Assembly: GCA_001692895.1 (NCBI GenBank)
Contig: KV748204.1
Location: 1,454,771-1,518,770 of the forward strand
DNA length: 64,000 nucleotides
Source: Cenococcum geophilum 1.58
Lineage: Eukaryota > Ascomycota > Dothideomycetes > Gloniales > Gloniaceae
Direction of reading: 5' to 3'
The number at the start of each line of letters is the position of its first letter. Within the stretch, counting starts at the first letter, position 1. The position numbers were made by a program, and so were the translations under genes. Shown here piece by piece: positions 46,501 through 60,900 of the stretch. The notes under the pieces were generated by a model. It searched no databases. It was not told the origin of the DNA and saw only the letters and a list, made by a program, of their open reading frames with translations.

Positions 46501-48765
46501 AGAGCCTACCTAAGGATAAGCAAACTGGATCTTCCTACCCCGTCTATTACGGAACGAGCAGCCGTAATACAAAAGGTAATAGCTAAGATAGTTAAGCTAC
46601 GGGCTAAATAAACTATTAATAACGCTCTATACCACCGTAACGGACCTAATACAACCCTAGTACACGACCTTTTACTTAACTCTAAAGTCCTTATATAGCG
46701 TAAAAGCGGTAATTAGAATGGACCTTATTGCCTACTAGCCGTAGAAAATGAGACGTACTGCGTATAACTCCCTAGTAGGCCAACTAGCTTTAGAAGCACG
46801 TCCATAAAACCCTACTTTCGGCCCGAAGATAATTATAACATTAAGCTAGATAAACTGGAAACACCCGTTAAACTAGATAAACTAAAAGCACCCCTACCTA
46901 CCTTAGAAGTCTCCTAGAAACTTACTAAACCTATTAAACCTATAAAGCGTAGTTAAGGACGCCCCTAAAAGCACCCTATAACTAAAAACCCCATAATAAA
47001 AAATTACCTAACCTCCATAGGAATATCCGCAAGGCAATCTCCGCCTACAGATATATTAGTTCTAGTATAGGAAACCCCGTTTACGGACTTACAACATAAA
47101 GAAATTAATAGACTACTTAAAAAGGGTGTCTTTATAGTTATAATGGAAAGAGACGTTCTGTAAGGCGCCCGTATATTTAATTTACGCTTTATCGACAAAA
47201 TTAAGCACCCTAGTACTAATAAAGCTTTTAAAAAATTAAGGCTTATTATACAAGCCTACAACGACTAAGGAAAGGGCTTAGTCCTTATGTAATCGCCTAC
47301 AATTTAACAAGTCAGCTAACAGATTATATTTGTACTTACGCCCGGCCTATAGCAAAGTAAACCTATAACTCTTTACCTATAGGATATCTTATAAGCCTAC
47401 ATATAATCTAATACCTACCTAAGTAGGGATATCTTTATATAACCACCACTAGAGCTTAATTTATAACTAGAAATAATTTTATAGGTTATAAAACTACTCT
47501 ATAGAGTACTAGAAGCTAGAAACCATTGGTTTAAGATATACTACTAGTACTACGTCTATAAACTTAAAATAGAGCAGTTAACCTATAACCCTTACCTCCT
47601 ATACACCCTATTAAACGGCCTTAGTATTATTGGACTCTAAATAAATAATACCCTCTTCTTAGCAGACCGGATATTTGCGGACGCTAAAGAGACTAAACTA
47701 TAAGAAGCTAAGTTCCTAGTAAAGCCGCGAGAGCAGTTAACTAAGTAGACTCCAATTAAGTTTAACAGAGGCTTAATTATATAAAAGAGCAACTTAATTT
47801 AGCTAACCTAGGAACGCTAAGCTTAAAACCTAAAGCTTATTATAGCAAAGCCTACGGACCTTACTAGTTCCTACGGAGAGACCTATAAGACCGTAAATAT
47901 AAAGGACCAATACGCTATATAGCGTGTAAGAGGCGCCTATATTGCCATAGTCTGCTAACCTAAATCTGCCTATAACTTATCCTTTACGGCCTAGGCAGTA
48001 GACCTATAAGAAGAAAATATTAAGCAGCTTAATAAGCGCATTTAATAGCAGATTAATAATGCGATAAGAGGACTTACTTTTATACCGCTAGACCTAAATT
48101 CTATTAGCGTAATAGTATTTACGGACGCCTTCTTTACCAATAATAGGGACCTATTATCGCAAATCGGCTTTATAATTGTACTTACAGACCGTAATTAAGA
48201 CGTAAATATACTATACTAGTCCTTAATTAAGTGCAAACAAGTAACCCGTAATGTACTAGCTTCTAAACTATATGCACTAGCTTATAGATTTAATATAACA
48301 GCCGCAATTAAATTAACGGTCTAGAAGATTCTATAACTAGAGCAGTTACCCCTAGTTTTATATACTGATTTAAAGTCCCTCTACGACTACCTAGTTAAAC
48401 TAGGTACGATATAAAAAAAGAGGCTTATAGTTAACCTAATATACTTACGTTAGGCCTATAAACAACGTAAAATTATAGAGGTTAAATAGATCAGCGGCGG
48501 AAATAACCTAGTAGACGCTATAACTAAGGCAAAGCCGTATTAAGCCCTTAAAACCCTAATTAACACAAATAAGCTTAACCTAAAAGTTATAAAATAGGTA
48601 AAACGGGACTAACGGAGTACCTATGGTACGCCTACAGCCCGTTAAAAGGCCGTACGGCTCATTATACGGCCTATTCTACGGACCGTAAGCTAACAAGTAG
48701 AAAACAGTAAAAAGCTATAATGGAACTTAGTAGACTTATATAACCTACCAAATTCTACCATATTC
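43600..48765 (+). pseudogene. gag-pol remnant of element G
   Basis: Co-linear with F read in the opposite direction: gag with the P-Q-x-I repeat at 44,167-44,267, a gag C-terminal knuckle near 45,020-45,060, integrase, copia RT (PxxYRVLEARNHWF-like block near 47,500) and RNase H. Frames are broken throughout. Confidence 0.75.
44167..44267 (+). repeat. 15-bp minisatellite in element G gag
   Basis: Six full units plus a partial one of GATCCGCAAGCCATA type, coding for D/Y-P-Q-x-I; orthologous to 40,557-40,646. Confidence 0.85.
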
Positions 48766-48836
48766 TGTCGGACGGACAAGTCACTTATAAGAACTTTATC
48801 GATTAAAGCTAGCTCTAGAAGCTCTCTATATATATA
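48766..48836 (-). repeat. Left LTR of element H, outer part
   Basis: Matches 62,811-62,880. Cut by insertion of element I into its TA-rich stretch. Confidence 0.85.
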
Positions 48837-49051
48837 TATAAGGGATATTATTGCGGACACCTCGGGTTGCCCTTAGGACAACCCCCGGACGCCCCTTAGA
48901 TGGTCGCTGGTTACGTACCGGAGGCACGTGCCCGTAGTATATAGTCTCCACAATCCCAGAGGCCTTACCTTCTTAAGGATTTGTCTCTCTCACTAATCTA
49001 TTCTATTCTAATTGTGTCCTTATAGCCCCCTGTCTATAAGATCCCCTTACA
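48837..49051 (+). repeat. Left (5') LTR of element I
   Basis: 215 bp, paired with 57,556-57,770. Confidence 0.9.
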
Positions 49052-49949
49052 TTTAAATCCTTCCTACTCTTTTTTAGAAGGGTAGTCGGCTTTAAGGACC
49101 AGATTGTTTGTTTATATCTTTTGTTTATAACCACTATTCTCCCTTAAAATCTCGCGATGACCTAAATGGAAACTCCACGGATACCTTATGGAAAGCCGTC
49201 GCGTAAAGGCAGGAAGGTCCCTTTAATAGCGAGAGATTGCGACAATATAACCCTCTGGGTAAGACGGCTAAATAAGCCCTAATACCCAGATGCTCTAGGA
49301 GCTTAAAGACTCTCGTATACCTACGGTTACTGGCAACGCTAAGGAAAATATAGATACCCTTTACAACGGTTATAATACTGCGGGAAAGCAGCCGGAACCC
49401 CTCTAGCCCCACTTAGGCTAATTAAAAGATTAAGCGCCAGAGGCGACTCTAAGATCTTCCCCTAAGCCAGAAATGCTAGAGGAATATACTAACGCGTCCG
49501 ATTAAGGAACCAACCGGAACCCTCCCAAAAAACTACTGGCCTATAATCGGTATAGTGGCGGTGTATAAACTGCTTATAAGCCAAGCGGGCCTACCCCTTT
49601 AGGTAATCTAAGCTAATTACTGACTTAAAACCCAAGCCTTATTGGGAAGCCTATACTAGCTACTGGTACCAACACTACCTCTATAGCAGGAGCCTCCCTA
49701 GGCCTAAGTTTAAAAGGTTAAGAGCCCTACACCAATCTCCTTTAAGATAGATATTGGGAAGCTGTTATAAGGCTCTCGGAAGCTATACGGGAGGAAGCCA
49801 TTAATAAATATATTAGAACCCTCTAAGGGCAAATCTAGATCTGGTAGGGTCTAATCTAAGCTAGGCAAATTCTTTTATAACTTAGTTAAGGCTAAGGGCT
49901 TCTTAGGAGCTACCTAGTACCTACCTAAGGAGGTATAGAAGACTTAGAG

Positions 49950-52900
49950 AGTTATCTACGCTATAAATAGAAAAAGGATATGGACCAACTGGCTAAGGCC
50001 TCTAGTAGTTTAGAACTCCGCTATAGACCTAACGCCCAGCAGTTAGACGATTGGGTTTATAAGGTAAACAACTTCTTTAAGATATTAATAATACGAGATA
50101 ATACCAAAGAGCGTATATGCTGGATTATCAGTAAGATTAAAGACCGATTGCTAAACTAGATCGCACTTAATTAGCTTAATAAAGAGTAAATTACTATATA
50201 GCTATAGCTACAAACCTTCCTAAAGAAATGGACTCAAGATCCGTATATTGTATAGTATAATAATATAAAGCTATTCTGGAATGGGACATAGCTAGACCAC
50301 TATAACTTCCGCCAGTTTATAAACTTTGTAGAAACTTATACTTAGTAGATAGATCTAAAGCCCTTTAAAAACAAGGACGGTAGCATCTATAAAAAGGAGA
50401 AAATTGGGTTCATCTAGGCTAAAATTAAGCTAGCAATTTGTGACGAAATAAAGCGCGTAGGAGCCCTATTGCGGATTACTATATATGCGGATTTTAAACG
50501 AGTAGTTCTAAATGCTAAAGATATAGTAAGGAACCAGACCTCTTCCGGTAGGAAGCTAGGGGGTTACTAGAAGTATAGGCACTCTAGTAGTAATATAGGG
50601 CAGACCTAACCTTTAAAGAAGCCGTTCTTAAAGAGAACTTTAGAAGGGTTAAAGTTAGGAACCTTAAATAATAGGAAAGACTCCTAGGGCTAACCCAACA
50701 CCCATTCGGTACCTTTACGGGAACACTTTAAGAAGTTAAGAGAAAACTCTAGAGGTAGATTCTATTAGAAAAACAAGCAGGGTAATAATCGCACTAATAA
50801 TCTAAAAAAAAAAGCCCTAGTTACGGACTTTTTCTGGCTATAACTAGGGCAAGATACGGAAGGAGAGACTCTCCGTATTGCTGTTAAGCTAGAAATAACA
50901 CTCCCTATAGGTAAGGTATAATAGTTCTAAGCACTATACAACAGCGGCGCCGAAATTAATCTTATATAATATAATTTGGTAAAAGAGCATAAACTTATCC
51001 TATTATAAAGGTGGCGGAAACCTATTATAGGCTTCCTGGATGAGTATTAGATTAAACTATATAGTGCCCATAAGCTTATAGTGTTAGTGGCCGATATATA
51101 TAACCGCACTAAGGTGGTTAACCCGTAACCCTTCTAGGCGGCTAATTTTGTAGGTTATAACCTTATCCTCGGATACCCTTAGCTAGTGGAAGTAGATTTT
51201 AAGATACGCTTTAAGACTGGAGCCTTTAAATAGTAGAACGATAAAGATTTAGAAGGGCGTATATTACTAATAAGCCTAAAGGACATCCTAGAGAATGTAG
51301 CCCTAGGCGAAATAGTGTACGCTCTATACCTAAAGGAGTATTAGATCTAACCCCTATTTAATAATAAAATGGGTATAGAGCCTAGTATAGGTAATAACCC
51401 CTTTATAATGGAGACCCTATAGGGAACTGCTAGATAGGCCGCGGAGACATTATAGGGAGGCGGCGATCTTAAGGATCTTATAAGATACTTTAACCGCTAC
51501 GGGTTACTCTAGCTTAAGCAATATACGGAGAGTATACTACGGCACCTTAAACGCTACGTTAAGGAGTTCTTTACCCTTTACTGGCTACCGCATAAAACGG
51601 TTTAATATACGGTGGCAACTATATATAAGTAACCACTACAGCGCACGACGCTGCCCGCGAGCATCCTGAGGGAGCTTTAAGACCTACCCGACGATAACGC
51701 GGAGGACAAACGCGACCCCGATTTATTAAATATTCTAGTAGGCCTAAGGGACTTACTAAGGGTATTTTCGGGCAGGAGAGCTAAAGTCCTACTATAGAAC
51801 TCGGAGTACGATTATATAATTAATCTAGAAGAAGGCAAATAACCACCGAACCTTCCTATTTATAACCTCTCGCGTAAAGAGCTTAAGATCCTACGGGAGT
51901 ACCTTAATAGGTTACTGGAAAAGGGGTAGATCTAGCCTAGTAAGTTGCCGTTAGGCGCACCAATCCTCTTTATTTTAAAACTAGATAGAACCATAAGGCT
52001 ATGCGTAAACTATTGCGGTCTTAATAAGATTATAATTAAGAACCGTTACCTACTACTACTAGTTAGTGAAATACTGGATTAACTATCTAGGGCGAAGATC
52101 TTCACAAAGCTGGATCTATAAGACGCCTATTATAGGCTCCGTATTAAAGAAGGGGATAAGTAAAAGACCGCTTTTAAGACCCAATACGGCCACTTTAAGT
52201 ATCTAATAATGCCTTTCGGGCTAGCTAATGCGCCTGCGATATTCCAATTATATATTCACAGAGCCTTAGGGGGACTAGTCGACCGCATATACGTCATCTA
52301 TTTAGATAACATCTTAATCTACTTAGAAGACGAGGATTAATATAAGCAACACGTCCGCGAAGTGCTGGAACGTTTAGATAATTGGGGCCTCTACGCTAAG
52401 GCGTTAAAGTATATCTTTAACACTAAGCAGGTTAAGTTCCTGGGTTATATCGTAACGCCTATAGGTGTAGTTATAGATCCAATACGGGTATAGATAATCT
52501 AGGAGTAGCCGGAGCCAGAGAGCTACCAGGATATTTAAGTGTTTCTAAACTTTGCTAATTTCTATAGGCGCTTTATATATAACTACTTAGACGTCACCTA
52601 ATACCTATCTAACTATATTACGGAAGCTTTTTAAGACCTAACCTAAGAAGTAAAAAGCTTAAAGGCGGCAAGGAAGAAAACTAAGAAGGGACTAACTAAA
52701 TAGTATAAGCTATAGTTATGGCCCGGAAAGGTTTAAAAGGCCTTTTAGGAACTTCGCGTAAAGTTTATAGAAGCTTTATTGCTACGGCATTTCAACCCAG
52801 ATTAGCCATTAATAATAATTACTAATGTATCGAATTTTGCCCTCGCTAGTATCCTACTACAACCTAATAGGCACCTGGACGCTACCCAGCTCTATTAGAG

Positions 52901-55145
52901 ACCAGTAGCATTTTATAGCAGAAAATTCTAGGGACCTAAAGTTAGGTATTATACCCACGATAAGGAACTGCTAGCTATAGTTAACTACTTTAAATAGTGG
53001 CGACACTACCTTAAGCACGTAAGCTATACCACTCATATACTCTTAGATTACTATAATCTATGCTACTTTATAACTATAAAGGAGCTTATACCTTAATAAG
53101 CCAGATAGGCAGAGGAGCTCGCGTGATTTAATTTTAAGATTAAATACAAGCTAGGGGAAAATAACCCTGCTAATGGACTGTCACGACAGCTAGACTATAC
53201 CAAAGGCTTTAAAACGGGAGAAGGAAAATAGATAATAGATATTTTACTCCCTATATTGCAGAACAAGCTCCAGGTATAGGATGTTTAAGTACCCACAGCT
53301 CCATACACCAAGTCTTAGGCGGTATAAGCCCTATCGGTTTCTACTAATATTCTAGCTAGTACCCGGTCTGTTGCTAATAAGGGTCCAAATATACCTAAAC
53401 AGGACGTCCCTAATACATTCTTAGAACCTAGTAATATACCATCCCTAATTGCTAAGCTATCCCCTTAAGCTAATAGCGAAGCCATAGAGCAATTAGAACT
53501 TGGAGCCCTATAATAACTAAAGGACTTCAACCTTATAGCGGCCTTCCTAACATACGCATATTAAAGAGTTGCAAGATCTATAGTACCATCTAGTCTTATA
53601 CTTGGAGTAGTATGGGATAAAACAGCTTTCACCTAGGAACTATCTAAAGGGTTAACGGATCTCATCCGCAAGGTATAACGAAGGGACGCTTCCTATGCCA
53701 TTCTTAATACGGAAGTAGACCGGAAACGTAACGGAAAGAAAGCTGCTAAGCGTTACTATTGGGAACTAGACCCGATGGGCCTACTGTATAAAGGTAGTAA
53801 GGTTTAGGTGCTATAAAAAGTAAATCTACGATAGAAGATTCTTATAAAGAATTATAATAATCCTCTAGGCGGCCACTATGGTCAAGCAAAAACAGTGGAA
53901 TTACTTCAGCGCAAATACTATTGGCTAAGGCTTAATTAGGAAGCAAAGGAGTATATCAGCCATTACGAGAAGTGCTAAGTATATAAGATCCGCAGGCACA
54001 AGCCATAGGGTCTACTTAAATCAGTTCCCCCCGCCAGTAAGCTATAGCAATATTACGCCATAGACTTCATTACAGATCTCCCGCCATCTAAAAATGGCCA
54101 AGGACGAACATACAATTTAGTCCTCGTACTTATTAATAGGTTTTCAAAGTACGTCCAATACCTTCCCATTAACAAGACAATCAACACACAAAAGCTCACC
54201 AACCTAATTAAGGAGAAATGCTTTCTTAAAGTAGATTAGCTATACTCTATTATTACTAATAGGGGCAGCGTCTTTATAAGTCAGTACTGGTCGGATCTAT
54301 ACTTCTATTTAAAGATAGACCACCGTTATAGTACGGCTTTCCACCTATAGACGGATGAGTAAACGGAACGCTAGAACCAGGAACTGGAGTCTTACCTATA
54401 AATGTATTTAAACTACTAGCAAGACAACTAGTACGAGCTACTTCTGTACACAGAGTATGCTTACAATTTAAAGCAACACGCATTATATAAGTATGCACCA
54501 ATCCAGATTGCCTATAGCGTCCAACTATTCAGGTTTAATAGTATACCTAATAATCACTAGCTAAGGCCGCATAATTAGCTATAGGACCCTACTAGGAAGT
54601 CCAAAGACATCTACTAGAGAGTATAAGGATACCTCTAAAAATAGGAGGAGTAATGGAAGTATGTAAAGCAGAGCCTGTAAGATACCTAAGAGTAGCAGAG
54701 ACTTTAGTACAACCGCAAGCACTAGGATAAGCATTTCAGAGTAGGCGATAAGGTTCTATTATATTTAACAAATATTAAGACCCATTAACTATTAAAGAAG
54801 CTTAATATAAGATACCTAGGTCCCTTCTAAATTAAGGAACGAATTAGTAAGCTAGCCTACCGTCTCCGGCTACCCCTATCTATGGCCCATATATATCTAG
54901 TGTTTCACATAAACCTACTAAAGCTATAGTATAGACCACCGCCGGAAAAGAACTTCCGTCTAGGCCTAATTAAACACCCTAAGGTAGTGGGCGAGCGGTA
55001 TAAGGTTAAAGCTATACTATGCTATAAATCTGTCAAGAACAAGCTTTAATTTGAAGTTAAATGGCTAGGTTGGCCCGCTAAGGACTTTATATAGGAACCA
55101 GAGGATCACCTTAATTATTATAAAGATATTCTAAAAGAATATTGG
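49950..55145 (+). pseudogene. gag-pol remnant of element I
   Basis: The order gag-PR-RT-RH-IN-chromodomain is clear on the plus strand. The C-terminal FEVKWLGWPAKDF stretch is a textbook chromodomain core, with aromatic residues for methyl-lysine recognition. Broken throughout. Confidence 0.8.
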
Positions 55146-57540
55146 GACTAAGGTCCACAATCTGCAAATCACAGAAAGCGCTCTAATACTACGGTGTTAT
55201 CGCAACCTATGAAGAAAGCTTATAGTAGGCCGCAAAAGGCCCTAAAGAGTAAATAGGTTAAATTGGATATAGTACGGACAAGCTCCGGAAACTATAGGGA
55301 TAGGGCTACGGCCCAAGGCAGGACGGGTCCTTAGCCTTTTCACGTATATAACATAGAGTTAATAGGGCATTTTACTAGAATTGCATTCTTATTTATAAAT
55401 CTATATTAGGAATATAGTTCCTAGGGCTTCTAAGCCCTTTCTAAAAGCCTTATAAGGCCTTTCTAAGCACCTAATTAAGGTCCTTAATTGCTACTATATA
55501 CAAGAACGAATCCCAAAAGTCTAAACTATAAATGCCTAATCTAAAAAGCCACTATGCCTTATCATTAGGAGTAGGATTAATATCCATCGGGCTACTAAGT
55601 AATGGCTAACAAGAATGGGATCCAGATCCCTTAGTAGGTATATAAGTAGGCATAAAAACAGGGGCAGGACAATAAGGTGTAGATAAAGCAGAGACTCTTA
55701 AACGCTTAATACTAATATTAGGTCCAAACCAATACCAATAAAGCTCTTATAGCGTAAGCTTATAGTTAATAAAGACACGCTTAAGCCTAGAATGAACAGA
55801 GACGTTGGCTGGCTGGCATAGTCTAGAACTACTAAGACCTTGCTACGGCAACTGTTAGTTACCTATCCACTAGGTACCTAAAGGGTAACCTACCTAATAC
55901 CGTATTATGTTATGCTCTTTTAAAACTTAACGCACATACGCGAACTCCTTCCTATAGTAGACAGCGACCTTCTTCTCATCACCCCTATCCCTTACCCTAT
56001 CCTCAGTATACTAACCTTACTCTCATATTAGGCGTTACTAGCTAGCTTACTAGGAATTATAGGTAGTGTAGATAGCCGTAGCATAGTCTTAAATTCGGCC
56101 AAGTTATTTAGCATTTACGCTGGAATAAGAGAGAGCCCGGGCGATATAGTAGTCAAGGACATTAAAGGAACGTCACCACTTAGGCCTAGGCTATTAAAGC
56201 TTAAAGTTAGTAATAGAAATCTATTAAGGATAGAAAAACTTACCTTAATACAACTGCCGCTTTTGGTACGTATGCATTAATTATAAGGACTAAAGGTATT
56301 GGATCTAATGTAGTGCGTCTTGTTATAAGCCTCTAGAATCCTATCATTAGATTTCTGGTCTTTTAAAGATATATAGGCAAAATTATTTAGGTAGGACCAG
56401 CACTAGTTACGAGTTAGCGGAGGTTAGGGTTCTATATACAAAGGCAAGGCTAGGATACGCTGTAGAATCTACTTAGAAGAGCAGTTAGTAGGAGAACAAA
56501 GAGGTATATTGAATTATTGATAAAAAAGAAGAAAATCTTAATAATATATTAAAGATACGTCTAAAATTGGACGACGGTTGATGGCGAGAAGTGAGGTATT
56601 CAAGAAAAGGAGCAGCTCGATGAGCAAGGTGTCTTTATACTTTACCTTCTAATACCCTTTTAGTGAATAGCCGCAACCTTGCCGATATAACTCCGTTATA
56701 ATAGCGTTATTTAGAAGGAAGGAAACACGCGTATAAGTTATTTAACTATNACTTCCTTANAAAAACTNACTACGCGGCTAGGGGAAGGCAATTAAGATAT
56801 TAAATTAAAGACGTATATGGGTTAAATTATACCTAAAACAATACTATAGTATCAAAGAACAACGTTATAAACGTTCTTAACAATCGCATAATAGCTACAA
56901 TTGCTATCGCGAAATGTCCCTAGTTGCTAGGTAGTAGAGCTACGCCAAATATACAGCACAGGACCACCAGATTTAAAAGCATATATATTAAATCTTAAGA
57001 GATAAGTCTCTTTAACTAACTGATTAATATCTTAATTACATCTAATAGCCTAAGGGCAAATGTGGGAGCAATGCGTCAGTAACGCAGAGGATTATAAGAA
57101 AAGGATTATGAGAAAGAATTATAGACCATATCTTAGCAGTTAAAGACAACGGTAAGCTAAGGCTCTATACATTAAATCCCATACTAAAAGGTTCTATGGA
57201 ATTATACTAGAACACTAAATTGCCTATAATACTCGTGATTAATTACAGACCGGCATAAAGGCTTAGAAGTAGAGTTGTATAAAAATCCCTATATTAGCCT
57301 AAGTAGTCACCAGCATGCTTCCGGTAGGCTTTTAATAGGTCTCCTAGCAATCCTCACGTCTTTTCTCTAGTTATATTTTTTCCTTATTAAGGTTTTTTAG
57401 AAGTTTAAAGTAGGGGTTAGATAGATAGATAATATATAGCGGCATACTAATACCTCTCCAATATCTCTCCGAACCTCTTCCAGGACGAGCCCTTATAATC
57501 TCCCTACCGTAAGGTAATGGCGATTGGGGGCCAACCGTAA
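55146..57540 (+). other. Long 3' region of element I without recognisable coding
   Basis: 2.4 kb between the chromodomain and the polypurine tract. No long frame on either strand and no domain I recognise. Compositional texture is similar to the rest of the element. It is inside the LTRs, so part of the element or of something nested whose ends I could not see. Contains N calls at 56,750, 56,760 and 56,768. Confidence 0.5.
56750..56768. other. Ambiguous bases (N) in element I
   Basis: Three N calls within 19 bp. Confidence 0.95.
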
Positions 57541-57555
57541 GAAGGGGGGGGGTAA

Positions 57556-57770
57556 TGTAAGGGATATTATTGCGGATACCTCGGGTTGCCCTTAGGACAA
57601 CCCCCGGATGCCCCTTGGATGGTCGCCGGTCACGTACTAAAGGCACGTGCCCGTAGTATATAGTCTCCACGATCCTAGAGGCCTTACCTCCTTAAGGATT
57701 TGTCTCTCTTACCAATCTATCCTATTCCAATCGTGTCCTTATAGCCCCCTGTCTATAAGATCCCCTCACA
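57556..57770 (+). repeat. Right (3') LTR of element I
   Basis: 215 bp, preceded by the polypurine tract GAAGGGGGGGGGTAA. Confidence 0.9.
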
Positions 57771-57775
57771 ATATA

Positions 57776-57982
57776 ACATTAGGGCAAAAGACTGACGACG
57801 ACACTAACGACGACACTGATGACGATTTAGAACTATTACTTAATTGCTACTAGGTCGACATTGCCACTTAGTTGGTAATAGGTAATGAATAGGTAATAGA
57901 AAATAGATAGTAAGATATATAATGGCAAGAAACAGGGTGTAAGTTATAAGGTGGTACTTAACAGTGACCTTAATGTTTAATA
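57776..57982 (-). repeat. Left LTR of element H, inner part
   Basis: Resumes after element I and its ATATA duplication. Matches 62,881-63,088, including the GACGACGACACT repeats. Confidence 0.85.
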
Positions 57983-60900
57983 CACCCCCCTAGCTACTTA
58001 GTTAAGACTAAGCAGCTAAATAAAAAATAGAAAAAGTCATAATACTAATTTGGTATTAAGTTAAAGAAATCCTCTATAGAGTTATCTTATCTAAATATTA
58101 TCCAAATTAAATTAAATTTGATCCTTAATATTAACGAGATTTAATTATTAAACGAATCCTTTATGCCTCTAACGTGGTAGGGCCTTTATTAAGCCGTCTG
58201 CGACTATAGCCGCAGTAGGTATTTATTTAATTCTAATTCAATTATCACGTACCTCTTAGCATAGCCAATAGTGGTATATATTAATATATTAAAGCTTTAT
58301 AAAGAGCTCTTATTTGTCCTTTATAAGTAGTCTAATTGTCTATAGATTATTGCAGCTAATTATTTATTCCTTATCTAAGGACAATTTAATTTCCTTAAAG
58401 AAGCGACTCTACTAAATTAACTTAGTTCCTGTATAGGATAGAGCCATAAGCTTTGCCTTTATACTTAACTTTATTACTAGCGTCTACTTTATAGAGCGTT
58501 AATTAATTACTCCTCCGAATAAGGTAAACAAATATCCTTCTATACTACGTCTACTTATTAAATTGTCTCCGAACGCCGCATTACTTACCCCTATAAAGGC
58601 ATAACTTCCTATATTTTATCCTAAGTATTTAATCGCCAAAGTCCTATTCTAATATAGGTATGCAATTGCTTATTAAGCTACGGCGTTGTAAAAAGGTAAG
58701 GGGTTTTATAGGAACTCTAATAGCTTACTTAAAGCTCTAGCTGTATTAGGTCTTATAATATAGGTTATATAGAGTAGTAATCCGACCATCCTTTAGTAGA
58801 CGTAGATCTCCTACTTTAAAGCTTCCTCCGGGTTAGGTAGGAGCTTGTTAGTGTTTATAGGTATACTAACTAAGCGCATATTAGTTAGGTGAAATGCATT
58901 AGCAATCTTCTTAATATAGGAGTCTTAACAGAGCTATAGCTTTCTTTAACTTCTATCTCTTAAGACTTAAATTCCTAGGAACCAGTATAGTTTACCTAGG
59001 TCCTTTATCTTATACTTCTTTATAAGTGCTTTCTTAAAGCTCTAGAGCTCTAATCGATTTTCTCTAGTAGAGGCAACGTAGATATCGTCTACGTAGAAGA
59101 ATATAATTAGTGAGTTATTATGGTAGAGACACGGCTCTCCACTAACGGGTTTTAACCCTAATTTAATAAGTTAATTGCTAAAGTTATTATACTAAAGACG
59201 TGGCAATCATCGAAGTCCATAGAGAGCTCTATATAGTAGTAAACATTTGCCCTTAATAGCAAATCCATCTAAACACTTAATATAGACTGTCTTGTTAATT
59301 AGGCTATTTATAAACGCGTTAATAGCGTCACCCTACTAAACGTCCAAATTAAATGCTATAATAATTGCTGCGAGAGCTCTAAAGACTCTAGCTACTAAAG
59401 TTGCTGCATAGGTGTCCTTATAGATTAACTCTTATAGGTTACCTCTAACATAAAGTTAGGCTTTAAATTTTATTAGGTATCCGTCCGTGTTTATTTTATA
59501 GGTAAATACCTAGGTAATAGGTACCGTTTTAATTAATAGTGTCTTATCTACAACCTTAAACGTTCTATAATTGTCTAGGTCTATATACTCCTTTATAGCG
59601 GCTGCTAAGAACTCTGCCTTATACTAGTAAATTAGCAACTCCTTCTAATTCTTAGGTAGAGGTAGAAGCTCATCGCGATGTATTTTCCTTTAATATTTAA
59701 GCCCTATATAAAAGGCTACTTAAAACGGTTGGAAGGTATCCACCTCCTTAAGATAAGTTAAATAAGCCTTATTTCGCTTTATTGGCTTCTTTAATCTTCT
59801 TCCTTATATGATATTATCCTTAAAGACCTTAGCTAAGTCCTTCTTCCTTAACTTCTCTAGGTTAATTTTAATGTACTTAAAACCGGGGCGTTAACGGGTT
59901 AATGGAGCGGAGGATCTAGAGGTGCTTAAGGATTCTATATTAGTAGGAATCGATTAAGGCTCTAGCGTTAATTCTAGTATAGGAAGGCTAGGTAGAGGAT
60001 TAGTCTTAAAGGTGTTTACTATAATTACGTTATCGCCTTAAGTATCTAGCTCCTTACGGTCCTGATTTCCATAAGAATCCACGCGTTAATTTCTATTATT
60101 TTCAACTTAAATTTTATCTAGAATTTTATCGTCCTTACTTATATTATCTGCCAGGTCTTCCTAGAGCGTCCTATTAGGGTTAATTACGTTAATTACTTCT
60201 AGCATTTAATTAGCTTTCTCCTAAAGCAAATTTACTAGATCTAGCTAGCTATCATTATAGACAAGTCATTTATTAAACGTAACGTCTCTCGTACAAATTA
60301 CCTTCCCTTCGCTTGGTATATATATTTAAAAGATATTCGTTAAATTATACCCTACTAGATACCCGATATAGGCTCTAGGAGTAAGCTTTTAGGTGCGAGG
60401 AATGTTATATTTAAGTAGGTATACTCTACAGCTATAGGCACGTAAGTGAGCTATATTTAGCTTAGTTAGTAAGAGCCCTATTACTAACTAAAGCTTTTTA
60501 AAGGGCGTCTTCTAGTTAAGCCGTTAGCTTAGTGTCCTATTTATTATATATACTACTACTTTAAAGACTTTGGGCTAGAGTTCTTCTAATAGTCGTGCTT
60601 TAATTCACATACATTAGGACTTTATTATAATTACCCCCCTAAAACATTCTGTAGGACCGTTCTGTTCTAGTATACTTAGAGCTAAGTACTCTACTATAAT
60701 ACCCTTTTCGGCTATTTAGTTATCGAATTTGTTTCTAAGCGATAACTTATTATTAATATAAATTATAGCGACTTTAAAGCCGTAGCGTTGCTTAACTACA
60801 TTACAATACTTAATAATTACTTGGGTAGTTAATAACTTCTACGCGAATATCTTAACCTTATTTATTTATGTTAGATTGTTAAGAAAATATATTACGTATT

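Larger units (their letters stand above)
48837..57770 (+). mobile_element. Element I: Ty3/gypsy chromovirus-like retrotransposon with an extra 3' region, broken
   Basis: 215-bp LTRs at 48,837-49,051 and 57,556-57,770 (T[G/A]TAAGGGATATTATTGCGG...CCCC[T]TACA). The target duplication ATATA is perfect (48,832-48,836 and 57,771-57,775), inside the left LTR of H. A G-rich polypurine tract (57,541-57,552) precedes the right LTR, so it is plus-strand. Remnants are gag (about 49,950-50,800), protease (NSGAEINLI near 50,942), RT (about 51,850-52,520, VIYLDN-I block near 52,290), RNase H (about 52,780-53,200), integrase (about 53,860-54,720, HYGQA...zinc site and DFITDLPPS core) and chromodomain (about 55,030-55,140). 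Full span 8.9 kb. Broken. It is the most recent layer of the right-hand nest. Confidence 0.92.

Noticed and set aside
57371-57670. 99-codon minus-strand frame
   Set aside because: Crosses the polypurine tract and LTR of plus-strand element I.
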